From Capniomyces stellatus (lineage: Eukaryota > Kickxellomycota > Harpellomycetes > Harpellales > Legeriomycetaceae): a stretch of DNA of 64,000 bases. The stretch is from NCBI GenBank assembly GCA_001661515.1, contig LUVW01000029.1, positions 276,594 to 340,593 of the forward strand. Direction: 5' to 3'. Position numbers and translations under genes: made by a program. The notes under the pieces are model-generated. The model worked only from the letters and a program-made list of their open reading frames with translations. It was not told where the DNA came from and ran no database searches. Below are positions 23,634 through 33,455 of this stretch, one piece after another; position 1 is the stretch's first letter; each line of letters begins with the position of its first letter.

Positions 23634-25726
23634 ATGAACCATTTCCAAGCCAATGTGGCTGTAATAACAATGTTTGTCATATCTCTGGTGGCATCTGTGG
23701 TAATGTTTGCTTTGGCGGTGTTGATAAGAATAAAATTCCCAAAGCAGTCGCGTATTACTCAAATAAACCACTCACCGTATCTGGCTTTATGCGACATCAT
23801 TGTTTCTTCAACAATACTATTCTATTTAACACAGGAGGTTGAGCTCATGAACGTTATGGTCATCAAGTCTTCATTGTATCTATTTTCCATAGCACCGCTT
23901 TTTGGAGTATTTCTCTTGGCAACTATATCTTTAGACTTGCAGCTGGCATTTATTTATCAAATACGAAAGTACAACAGATTGAAGAAATTCTATGTGACTG
24001 TATCGTTCTTGGTCTCCGCAATTTTGCTGCTGCCCATGTTTTTGGGAAGGCTGCTGATTGGAACTGATACGGACAGAATAAAAATAAAGTTTTCGGGCGT
24101 AGGAGGCGATGTCATCCACGGAGTTTTTAACAAAATAATACCTTATACCGCAAGTCTGTTTTACTGCTTTGTGGTGCTTTTGCAGCTGTCGTTCAAGTTG
24201 TTGCTGAGCAGTAATATATACAAAAGCCTACAGGAGGACTACTCGGTATCATCCTCGCGTAGGAGTAGAGCTAGCTCTTATGAAAACAACAAAGAGCTTT
24301 TAATACGGTCTGCAATGGCTCCCAGAGAGAGACTTTTTAAAAGTATCAGTTCTGTTGACGAAGATGATGTCCATATGTATAACATGAGCGATAATCGGCT
24401 AAAGTTCAACGCAGACTTTGAAAAAAAGAAGCTGGGGTCTAAAAAAAAAGAACCAAGCCTAAAAAGCAACACTGGATTTAAAATGCCATCAAAGTTTGGA
24501 GATTCGATAGTGGCGGCAAACCTATACACCACAGAGAAGTCAGAGGAAAATACTGGATTCAAAAGATTTTTTAAAAAGTCAAACAAAAACCAAAGCACAA
24601 GTTACAACTCGAACGAAAGCAAGGCAAAGAAACTGATTCTTCGGCTTGCGCTATTCCCACTAGTCCCACTACTGACGCAGCTTTGGCAAAGAATCGACAT
24701 GTTTATACATGGTGTGCGGATAAGCTTTGTAGACAACGCTGGAGAAGGGAGCTCTACGCTTGACCCAAAAGACGTTGCTTTGCACATTTTGCTTTCAGCC
24801 CAAGGTCCTTTGAACCTTTTGATTTTCCTAATGAATCCTACCGTGTTCGCATCCTTAAAGCTGATACTCAGAAGACTAAAACACTTTGATCTAGGAAACG
24901 AAAACAAAAATAGGAAAGGCTCGGGATTTGATTTTGATTTTAACATTAACGATACTGACAACGGAAATGACGAAAACAATGACAATACTGTTGCCGATTC
25001 CGATGACAGTGGTGGCAACGACGACGACAGAAATAACAACTACAATGGAAATCAGGCCGATAACTATAGCAAGGTTTTATATGATGGAGATGGGTATGAA
25101 AGCATTGAAAAAAATAACGAAGACAATATGTATACCAACAAAAACACTAACCTTGGCAACAAAAATAAAAATAAAAGCAGACCCAAGGATGTTCACAACA
25201 TAGACATAGATGGAGGACATATCAGCAATGGTAAAAGCAACAGGGAGTCGCCTGAAAAAGTTATTCTCTGGACAATTTACAGCCAGGAAAATAAAGGCAA
25301 GAACAATCCCGACAAAAGAAGTAAAGGAAAAGGCAGGTCAAGCATCGATAAAATTAAAGCCAAGCCTCGATATGGCTCGGGTTTAGGAATAGAACTAAGC
25401 AAGCCAAGAAAGCCAGAGCTCATGCAGAGTGGCGGGAACAAGAACAAAAAGTACAGCAGCGTCATTGAATTTGACCTCGACCATATCGGAATTGAAGGTA
25501 CTTATTTCAAACCAGGGTTAAACTAGATTTCAAACCTTATAAACCAAATGCAGAAACCAAGTATAACAGCTATTATTGCTGCTAAAGCTACTAATTGCTA
25601 TTAATACCACTATAATTTCAACGCTATATAGATCGGAGGCGCAGTGATGTGGAACGTAAGGTAGAAGTAGCAGAGATCAGCGATATACCGCCACCTCCAT
25701 GGACTTCAACCTGGAAAAATGAATAA
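23634..25726 (+). CDS. Seven-helix receptor-like membrane protein, copy 2 of a tandem pair
   Basis: Exons 23634-25497 and 25632-25726 (phase 1), 652 residues. It has the same plan as copy 1: five N-terminal hydrophobic helices, a shorter polar loop, TM6 with FPLVPLLTQLWQRIDMF, TM7 with GPLNLLIFLMNPTVFASLK, then a polar tail rich in Asn, Asp and Lys. Tail islands conserved with copy 1 are PEKVILWTIYS and an acidic segment IEFDLDHIGIEG. The last exon encodes RRRSDVERKVEVAEISD followed by IPPPPWTSTWKNE and stop; it starts at the same phase as in copy 1, so the intron predates the duplication. Helices and loop are far more conserved than the tail, as expected of a receptor or transporter core. 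I found no named family; a GPCR of the cAMP/Git3-like type is the best guess. Confidence 0.75.
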
Positions 25727-25754
25727 ATAATGTTGACTGTTTACTATTACTATT

Positions 25755-25796
25755 AGTATCTACCCTGGTTTGAATAGTATCTACCCTGGTTTGAAT
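25755..25796. repeat. 21-bp direct duplication
   Basis: AGTATCTACCCTGGTTTGAAT is present twice, head to tail, 29 bp after the stop of receptor copy 2, so in its probable 3' untranslated region. Confidence 0.9.
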
Positions 25797-25912
25797 AGTG
25801 TTGTATTCTAGTGTTTTATTATTTATACTCGGCAAAAACGTTAAATAAATTATAGAATCTCAGTGTTGAATGTATGCCTCTACTTCAAGCTGAACGTTTA
25901 AACATATATACT

Positions 25913-26609
25913 CTATGCTCTACTGATACTTTCCCATTGTTCGGGCGTGTACGTTCTCTAAAATTATAATAGTATAAACCATAGAGTTCAATAAACATCG
26001 AATATAGTGCATAGTTGGTGAAACAATACTCTATAGGAGAGTTGACACAATACGATCTGAGGAGGGGGTAGTGGATGTTATATAAATGGCGCCTTACCAT
26101 AGTGAAAGCGTGTATCTGAGATATTTCAATGGATAGGGCCTCGTTGACCATTCTGCCAAAAATTATAATAAATAAAGAGGGTTGTGGTTAGTTTAGTTTT
26201 GTATAATTGCACTCGGAATGGCAAACATTATGGGGTACTTGACCAAATGTGCTGTAGAAATAATAAATTGTAGCAGTGGTGTATATAGCCAAAATATTGG
26301 GCATATTTCGCGGTACCTGTGTCTCTTCAATAGCGGCTTGGCTTTAAACAAAGGCGAGACAATTATGGCTTCAAACATCTGGCCACAGCCCCCTAAAGTA
26401 CATACGCAACTTTAGTTGTTGGAATAATAGGAATAAAAAGAACAAAAAAAAAGCAGTAGGCAAATATTTCAATAAAAAAAGGTAGGTAAATCGCCAAACA
26501 AAGTTTTGGGTTAATGGGCAAACGTACCTGAAATATCCGAAATTTCGACATGGGTGGCTTCTAGCTTGTTTTTGATCGAATTTTCTAGAGACTCTATATT
26601 GACGGTCAT
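25913..26609 (-). CDS. BOL2: BolA-family protein, Fra2/Bol2 type
   Basis: Four short exons: 26609-26528, 26392-26317, 26152-26098, 25957-25913 (phases 1, 2, 0; all GT-AG), 85 residues. The joined product matches the BolA2 family end to end: MTVNIESLENSIKNKLEATH, a CG motif in GGCGQMFEAIIVSPLF, KPLLKRHRMVNEAL (the family KPLLQRHRLVN), SQIHAFTM, and the terminal TYTPEQW. Fra2/Bol2 proteins pair with monothiol glutaredoxins (Grx3/4) through a shared [2Fe-2S] cluster in the cytosol and nucleus. They transmit iron status and help cluster delivery. The Cys and the RHR His positions are the likely ligands. Length is the family norm. No single frame is longer than about 60 coding codons here, so automatic callers could easily miss it. 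A copy of the dispersed 14-mer lies in intron 1. Assignment to the Bol2 rather than mitochondrial Bol1/3 subgroup rests on the CG motif and lack of a presequence. Confidence 0.9.
26466..26479 (+). promoter_or_regulatory. 14-mer ATTTCAATAAAAAA inside BOL2 intron 1
   Basis: Exact copy, antisense to BOL2, within the intron 26393-26527. Its intron position argues that not every copy is a promoter element. Confidence 0.3.
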
Positions 26610-27388
26610 ATTCAACCAGTGTGAGGGTTGGAGTAGCAAAAAAAGGTTTAGTTAATTCATACACTAGCTCTATACTTTGACAAAAATTAGCAATAGAGCA
26701 ATCGAAAAAGAAGAAAAAAAAGTAATTGCGTATTTAAAAAATTAAGGAAAAATAAAATAAAAAAGTAAACTTTTCAAGAAAAACGTTTACATTTGTAAAA
26801 TTATTGAGCTTATCAGATGAGAAATTCATTTATTAGCGAATCCAGTTACTCGAACTCTGAAACCATTGCCATTTTAACTGCTGCAATTTGGGGTTAAGTT
26901 ACCAAGTTGGGCGCTTGCCAGATCTACGAAACCAATTTGTAGCGAATAAATGAATCACAGGGATTTAGACAAAAAAAAAAAGGCCCACTTGTAACAACAC
27001 AAAACCAATACCAATTGGCAACAGAACCAACAACTTTAGTACAACTTAATTTGGTAGACTATTTTTTTTGTGACTAACTAGTTGATTTCTCTTTTTTGCA
27101 ATTCTTTGCTTGGTGAGGCTCTCAAGCATAGGTTAGTTGGTGCAAATTGGTTTTATAAATGTATATTGTTTTTTTTTTATTGAAATTTAAATATAATGTT
27201 TTTATTGAGATTAATAAAAATGAGCAGTTTATACTATTAATATTATTAAAGTACGAGTTGTTTATAGGGAAATACTTTTTATAATGATAAGAAAAAGCTA
27301 TGAAAATAAATAAATGAGATATTTATTCAGAGTCTATAGGATGCTAATAGCTAAAGTACCAAATACGGGTTTCAGGTCAAGCTGGGGG
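26610..27388. other. Intergenic between BOL2 and the complete NADPH oxidase
   Basis: 780 bp holding the BOL2 upstream region and the oxidase 3' flank. It is AT-rich with T-runs. No coding sequence is seen. Confidence 0.55.
27173..27186 (-). promoter_or_regulatory. 14-mer ATTTCAATAAAAAA upstream of BOL2
   Basis: Minus-strand copy, in the same direction as BOL2 and 563 bp before its ATG. It is extended by further A on the minus strand. Confidence 0.35.
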
Positions 27389-29304
27389 TTAGAAGTTTTC
27401 CTTTTTGTAGCAAAACCTGGTCCCAGTTGTTCCGTTAGATGTCATATAATCAACAACGCTTTTGATGCTTTTATCAAGGGCTTTAGGTCCACAAAAGAAC
27501 ACGCCTACGTCTGCACCTGGGTGATTTTGTGCAACACCGTTGAATATTTTTTTGAGATTTGGACGGCCAAAATAGGTGGGGCTGCGAAGATTTGTGATTG
27601 CGTCCTGGAAGCCCTCAACGTCGTTGATCATTACATTTCCGGCTTGCTTGTGGCTCAGTTTGGCTGTTAGGTAGACCTGGATATCAATGTATCGGCGCAT
27701 TGCAATGTCGGATTTCAACGTAATATTCGATCTGCTGTCACTGTCATTGTCAGTGGCTGTCCTCATCAGATACAGATCCTCTTCGTCTTCAATAGCTTTC
27801 AGTAAATCCTGGAACCATTCAAAAGATTGTGTGTCCCTTTGTGTCCAGATAAAATAAACTTTTTTTAGCCGGTTGTTTCTGCTAGGAAAATTGAACCTAT
27901 ACCATATCGACTTTAGAACTGATGCAAAGGGCGTGACACCTATGCCTGCACCAAACAGCATTGCAACCTCATGTTTGAACACATCCTCTGACGCACTTCC
28001 AAATGGCCCATCAATTTGCAGTCTGGGAAGAGGCACATTTCTTACGTCGACTATTTTGCCCAAGGATCTTCTTCTGGTCTTGGAGATATTGTCGACTTTG
28101 CTGTGTACGTGTGCAGGGTGTGTTTGAGCAACAAAATTGGTGTTCATTTCGTCAACACCTACCGCCTTGGATAGATTTTTTGTCCAGTCTCCAACCACAC
28201 GGACGTGGACAGAGTAATAATCTTCCTCTGGTGATGACGTCAAAGTAATTGGGTGCCATTCATTGAGTGCAATTGCAGGGCAGTTGATAAACACATATTG
28301 CCCAGCTTTGTATTTGGTTGCTGGGTCTTTGGTAAATTGGATCTCAACTACTTTTGAGGGGTGTAGAATAACTTTTTTGATTTTTCCTGTCTTGCTGCTA
28401 GCGCCTCGAATCTCTCGAATGACTCTTTCAATCAGGTATATAACACCTGAGGCTATGTAGTATTTCCAAAATGCACCTCCTCTAGAGCAGTATGGTGGAT
28501 TTGTTGGTTTTAGCAGACAGAAAGCACCGTGGATTGTGAAAAATCCAAAAAACACAAAAAAGAAGTGATGGAGATACCAAAAGGTGTTGAAGTTGGCCCG
28601 TCTGAATCTGGACATGGCTGGAATGCAAATCAGCAAAAGACTGCCGTACATAACCCACCCAGTCCATGATGGACCAGGAACTATAAGCAGCTGTAAATAT
28701 GATGGGCCAGAGGGCGACGCTTTGGAAACTAAGTAGTAGTTTCGTGTGTGTCCCAGTATATGCAGGGTGCTTAAAACCAGAATGATCCAACCAGTTGCTT
28801 TATGGAATTTGATGTTTGAGTCAAACTCAAGAACATCGTTCAAAAATGTAGATCTAAGTAGCGTTATGAGGTTCCTGCATACAGGAAATAGCAGTAGAGC
28901 AATATTGGCGTGTATCATGAACGCCGATGTTCGAGAAATAATAAAAGTCGCGCCCAGTGTTTTTCTTTGAGATTCCCACTCCGAGTCATACAAATAAACG
29001 TTTAAGCCTTCCCGTAGTACCACAGCCTGCAAAGTCAGCCACAAAATAATGTTCAAGTATGTTTTACCTAGTATCCATAGTCTTTGTTAGTAAAACACAT
29101 ATTGCCACATCAAGTATGCCAATCAGCAGGCTATTCATAAACTTTCTTGCCGTCCAAAGCACGACTAAATGTGCGTATACATATGTAATCATGAATACGT
29201 GTATGTAACCCTATGCGTATATGTAGTTGGGATATATTCTTACCATGGTTTACCATCCACACATGGAGTTTTGTGGTGATGGGAAGTCCGCCAGTGTTCG
29301 CCAT
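27389..29304 (-). CDS. NADPH oxidase catalytic subunit (NOX family), complete
   Basis: Exons 29304-29244 and 29067-27389 (phase 1), 579 residues, the length of fungal NoxA-type enzymes without EF-hands. The intron ends ...TTTTACTAAC...TAG, with a perfect branch-point box. Joining the exons restores the N-terminus WMVNHGKTYLNIILWLTLQ. The heme-binding helix FHKATGWIILVLSTLHILGH has the two histidines 13 residues apart; the second pair is in YLHHFFFVFF...IHG. FAD site is HPITLTS, then GPFGSAS, and the NADPH site is GAGIGVTPFAS with FCGP near the end; the protein ends KENF, the NOX C-terminal signature. It reduces oxygen to superoxide across a membrane, usually for development or polarised growth, under Rac and NoxR-type control. 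It is the paralogue of the partial gene at 1-587, in opposite orientation. Ferric reductase is the alternative family, but the C-terminus and ALLLFPVCRN favour NOX. Confidence 0.94.
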
Positions 29305-29799
29305 GCCTAAAGAAATGTTGTCCGTTCTAAAACGCTATATTTACAAGAGCCGAGCCGACTTGGATTGTTCTAGTTAAGCTTTTTTTTTGGTTGTCAAGAT
29401 AACTTTATAATGTAATTTTATAGCTACAGAACACCTATCTCATCCAAAATCCCTAAATACAAAGTTCAAGAATGCACAGCTTGGAGGTTTATAATTTAGG
29501 ATATATGTTATAAATTATATGTGTTATGGTAAGAAGGATATACAGTGATTAGTGCCAAATATCTAGATTTAGAATAGATTAGTTTGCTTTTGCGAAGTTC
29601 AGAGTTGCTTGGATATTAATTCTGGCTGAAACTGGTTTAGTAAATACTAGAAAAAGTAAAATAAAAAAAAGTTAAAAAGTAAATAAAGCATTTCAATAAA
29701 AAAATATATATATAAAAGAAGCATCCAACTAGCGGTTTGACTTGGCCTAGTTTCCCTTGCTATGTCTTTCTAATTGCGCCAGTATTAGCGATGAGCGAG
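29305..29799. other. Upstream region of the complete NADPH oxidase
   Basis: AT-rich and gene-free. It contains GTATATGTAT-type repeats at about 29170-29230 extending into the intron, and a copy of the dispersed element near 29690. Confidence 0.5.
29690..29703 (+). promoter_or_regulatory. 14-mer ATTTCAATAAAAAA
   Basis: Exact copy, 386 bp from the oxidase ATG but in the opposite orientation to that gene. It is followed by an ATATATAT run. Confidence 0.3.
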
Positions 29800-30765
29800 G
29801 TGCAAATTTTTTTTTTAACTGGCGTGCAAAGTATTTTGTACATTTGACCTAATTTAGTACGTATATCAGGCCATTTTGCAACTGTACAATCTGTTAAGCC
29901 GAAGCGAAGAAGGATAATAATAAAAAAAGAGGGGAACATATTTACATGTGGACTAATCAGCAATAGTTGATACACAGAGGCCATGTTTCTTAGATACAGG
30001 GCTTGTTTTTGGTCAAAGCGATTAGCCAGTACTTTATTAAAAATACAACCCAAGTCCGTCTCGCATATACTGTGATTTACGCACATGGGGTTAAAATCAT
30101 TAAAGTCTAACTCCCTCTCCAAACCAAATTGTGCAACTAATTAAACAAGTGACTTTGTTACTTTTTATTGGGTTATTTAATGTGGGGAAACAAATTAAGC
30201 AAGGCTATTATTTTTCGAGGAGTCCTCATGATTTTTCAGTTCATAATGATTTACTATTAATATTGAAATTGGTAATTCATTTTTTTTTTAATTTGTGTTG
30301 GAATGTTATAGTTATAGTTATGATTTGCAAGATTGGTGCTTCTAGATCAATTATATACATTGTTATTTCTGATAAAATATGCAGCATATCATATATAGCT
30401 GACTAAAGTGCAATCGGAAATGCAGCAAGGGTTTAGAAGAGTTAAACCAGAAAGAAAAAAAAATCCAACATACAGTACCAGTATTTTTCTGAAATTGGGA
30501 ATGTCAGCTCGACTATTTGAAAGTTCGCTGTAAGAACCATTACCACAGCAAAAGTCCCAAACAAGCCAATAATAGCCAAGCCACTCAAAGAGTTTAATGT
30601 TTTTTTATTTATCCAGTATTTAAGCCGATGGCAGATATAAAATAAATGATGTCTAAATAGTAATAGTGTATAGTAAAAAGAAGCATCAGCGAAAACGAAC
30701 ACCAAGTAGGCCCGAAAAAACTTGCTGAAGAAATCGCAATAACCCGACCAACCACAGTGCACCAA
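29800..30765 (-). pseudogene. DRAM/Frag1-like membrane protein remnant (possibly an intron-rich gene)
   Basis: Two minus-strand frames resemble consecutive parts of the DRAM/Frag1/Sfk1 membrane-protein family. At 30765-30442 there are hydrophobic stretches ending in SGLAIIGLFGTFAVVMVLTA then NFQ, like the GLVGCFGMGIVANFQ helix of animal DRAM. At about 30122-29990 the segment LDFNDFNPMCVNHSICETDL and IFNKVLANRFDQ recalls the C-terminal CEW...F..DF segment. The family N-terminal helix and ISDTG motif are missing: the G-patch gene stop (30768) lies where they should be. Middle helices are not found, and the first frame dies at a T9 run. Family members act in lysosomal, autophagy or plasma-membrane lipid roles, but I infer no function here. 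Decay is the simplest reading. An unrecognised split gene, or chance similarity for the second segment, remains possible. Confidence 0.35.
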
Positions 30766-30767
30766 TG

Positions 30768-31976
30768 TTAATTGTCTGATTTCTTGTCCTTCTTATCCTT
30801 CTTATCCTTCTTATCCTTCTTCTCCTCCTTGTCCTTCTTTTCCTTCTTTTCCTTCTTTTCTTTCTTTTCTTTCTTTTCTTTCTTTTCTTTCTTACTTTTG
30901 TCCTTCTTATTTTTGTCCTTCACGCTCAAGTCATCCTTATTGTCGCTATCGACACTGTTGACTTCAGTATCTTGCAACTTTTTGGAATCACGGTCAAGGG
31001 ACTTTGTCTTTTTTGCTTTCTTGGACTCTTTAGAGTCTGATTTTCTTTTTTTAGAGCTGTCGGTAGCTGTGGCTGTGGCTTCAATATTTTCCTTGCCTTT
31101 TTGAATAGTTGAGTTTGAAGAATCTTGGTTACCATAATCTACACTTTGAAACCCTACAAAAGCATGAGTGTCACTGTAATCTTCGTACTCTTCCGATTCT
31201 TTGGACTCAACATTGTTGGGTGCGTAGTTATTTACATTATTTTTTCGGCTTAAGGCAAAGTATTCATTCATACTCATGCTGCTGGTTTTTGTAGTTATAA
31301 AACCTGTATCTAATGGGTCAGTGTCATAGTTTGTTTTTGTAATTGAATCACTGCTGCTTTCTTTGGGTGGTTGGCTGCTTCTAACTCCCAGGATCTCGCT
31401 TAACCTTGAGGTCTCTTGGCTTGCCATTTGTTTCATCTTTCTAAACTTGGCTCGATGGCTAAATCGAGTTGGACCAACAGGTTTGACCTCGGCAACCACT
31501 GCCTGATTTGATTCGCTAGACAATACGGCCTTATCTTCTGTTGGCGTTTTCGACTCTGCTTCAGAGTTGGCCTCAGAGTTTTCTTTGCTATTCAACCTTG
31601 CTAAAAGCTTTTCAAAATCGCCAGAATTTTCAAGCCAATTCTCTGTTGTTTTCTTGTTTGCACCTATTCCCTTGTTGTTTAGCTTGAGTTTGACCTTGAG
31701 GTTATCAACTATTCCATTTTCATTAGCACCCAATCCTTTACCCTCTTTCCAGCCCATTTTCTGCATCAGCTTATACCCCAGCTTGCTTTTATCTAAATAA
31801 AACAGGAACACACAAAATCAGTATCAGTATCAGACTCGGAATCAGTATCAGTAACAGACTCGGAATCAGAATCAAAAAACTTGTAAACAATCAATTTATA
31901 TATTACCATTTCCCCAGTTAAGATTCCTTGGATCTGGTGCCAATCTTTGGCGTGTTCTTGGCTCTGATAGTCCCAT
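30768..31976 (-). CDS. PXR1: G-patch nucleolar protein, PinX1/Gno1 (Pxr1) family
   Basis: Exons 31976-31907 and 31792-30768 (phase 1), 364 residues. The N-terminus MGLSEPRTRQRLAPDPRNLN then WGNDKSKLGYKLMQKMGW then KEGKGLGANENG is the PinX1/Gno1 arrangement: basic leader, W-N-D-S, G-patch. After the G-patch comes NKGIGANKKTTENWLENSGD with FEKLLARLN, also typical. The C-terminal 80 residues are almost only Lys with Asp/Glu, like the KKE/KKD tail of yeast Pxr1. Family members stimulate the DEAH helicase Prp43 in small-subunit rRNA processing in the nucleolus and, in animals, inhibit telomerase. The Lys tail is encoded by short TTCTT/CCTTCTTAT repeats at about 30776-30900 that may vary in length. 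Without exon 1 the frame would begin with MFLFYLDKSK, which is intronic. Confidence 0.9.
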
Positions 31977-33455
31977 ATTGTGTTTTTAGGCTTTTTATAG
32001 ATGAAGTGTGGAGGAGAAAAAACTCGTTAAAATTGTACCCTGGGCAGCCAAGGACTTACTATATAACCAACACTTGCTGTGTTGACTTGCAATTTGGAAA
32101 TAGAATGAAATGTGTAAAAAAGCTCGGGAATGAAGCAAATGATTAACTGCGTCAGGTGAATTAGGAAAATTATTTGAAAATTATTTCAAGTTGCTAAACT
32201 GGATCAAAATTTTTTTTTCTTTTTTTTTTTTTTAGCTTTGTAATGAAAATTATTCAATATTGCTTCTATTGGCTAAAAAGTTTGCCAATGAACAAAAAAG
32301 CGTAAGTGTAATATACATGTATATATATTTTTTATTGAAATCACAAGTGTGATATTTAACAAGGTAAATAATCTTTTGGTGCACTGTTTTGTACTGGTTT
32401 ATAGTGTAGGTTCAGCCACATCATAGGCATCATTGGTTCTTTAGATTGTCATTATAGAACAGCTCACGCATGTGTCTTGAAAAATTAATTAAAATAGGTT
32501 CAATACATCAGAGCCAAGCTTTATGTGCTTGGTGGGGACGGGCGGAAGGAACACTAGTTTTCTCAAATTAAATCGGAAGGTTTGGTTATTGTGCTTTGCT
32601 GGCACTTTCTAGGTTTAAGAAGATCCCTTGGTAGGACTGTACTGTAAATGACAGAAAAGAGGGATCCGTTGTTTCGCGACAAAGGTCTTTTAATGATGGT
32701 AACAGTAATTTGGATTGTTTAATTTTTAAAGGATACAGTTATTGGATGGGTAGTGGTATCAAACAGAAATATAAAACAAGGGATTGATTCGATCAAACAC
32801 GCAAAGAATATGTTTTGTTAAAAATCGGATTGATAACCAAGTAAAATAGGTTTAAATAAAGTAATGAAAGATGGAAAAAGATCGGAAAGTCTTACGCAAA
32901 AAAAAGTGTTTAGAAAAGTTTACCAGGACAAAAGTTTACTCGATTATTTTTTAATCAATTTTACTCTGACAAGAGCACCAGTAATTAAAAAAAAACAAAG
33001 GAATAAACCAAAGCTGCCCCAAGAGAATCCAAAGAGGAGTTCTGTTGTTGTTATAGGTATACTCTCTAGTTAAGCTCAAGTTTCTACATATCAAGTTTAA
33101 AGTAGTGCTCAAATTCGTAAAGATAACTGAGAAAAGCAATCGAGACGAACAGAATTAAGAATATAAAGTAAAAATAGGCATTACTTGAAACTGAATCAGC
33201 AGTAATAGTAAAGTAGAACTAGACTAAGAGAGATAGGTATACAATATACCGAAACAAAGGAGACAATACAGCAACTAAGTCAGTAGTAGCTCCTCAGCAG
33301 TTTTCATTTACAACTTCAGTCACATTCTTTTTATTCGCTCATTATTCATAGAGCATTAGTCAACGCGAGTAAAACTCAGAACAGCCAACGGCAGAGAGAC
33401 TAAAAGTAGAACACAGTAAAATAGAAAAAGGATTTTTTTTTTTAAAAAAAATAGA
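31977..33455. other. Divergent intergenic region of 1.5 kb
   Basis: Upstream regions of the G-patch gene (-) and the mitochondrial carrier gene (+). It is AT-rich with T-runs near 32210-32235. A 69-codon Lys-rich frame at 32864-33073 starts with ATG but matches nothing I know; it is probably spurious. Confidence 0.5.
32328..32341 (-). promoter_or_regulatory. 14-mer ATTTCAATAAAAAA upstream of the G-patch gene
   Basis: Exact minus-strand copy, same direction as the gene, 351 bp before the ATG. A TATATACATGTATATTA palindromic AT stretch follows. Confidence 0.4.

Noticed and set aside
26371..26664. 97-codon frame in the wrong phase over BOL2 exon 1
   Set aside because: It reads through the intron in a different frame; the BolA frame is supported by family motifs at every exon.
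29760..30122. Similarity of RFDQKQ here to the off-frame KFDQKQ over BOL2, suggesting a second BolA copy
   Set aside because: The match is short, in different relative frames, and no BolA motif is present.
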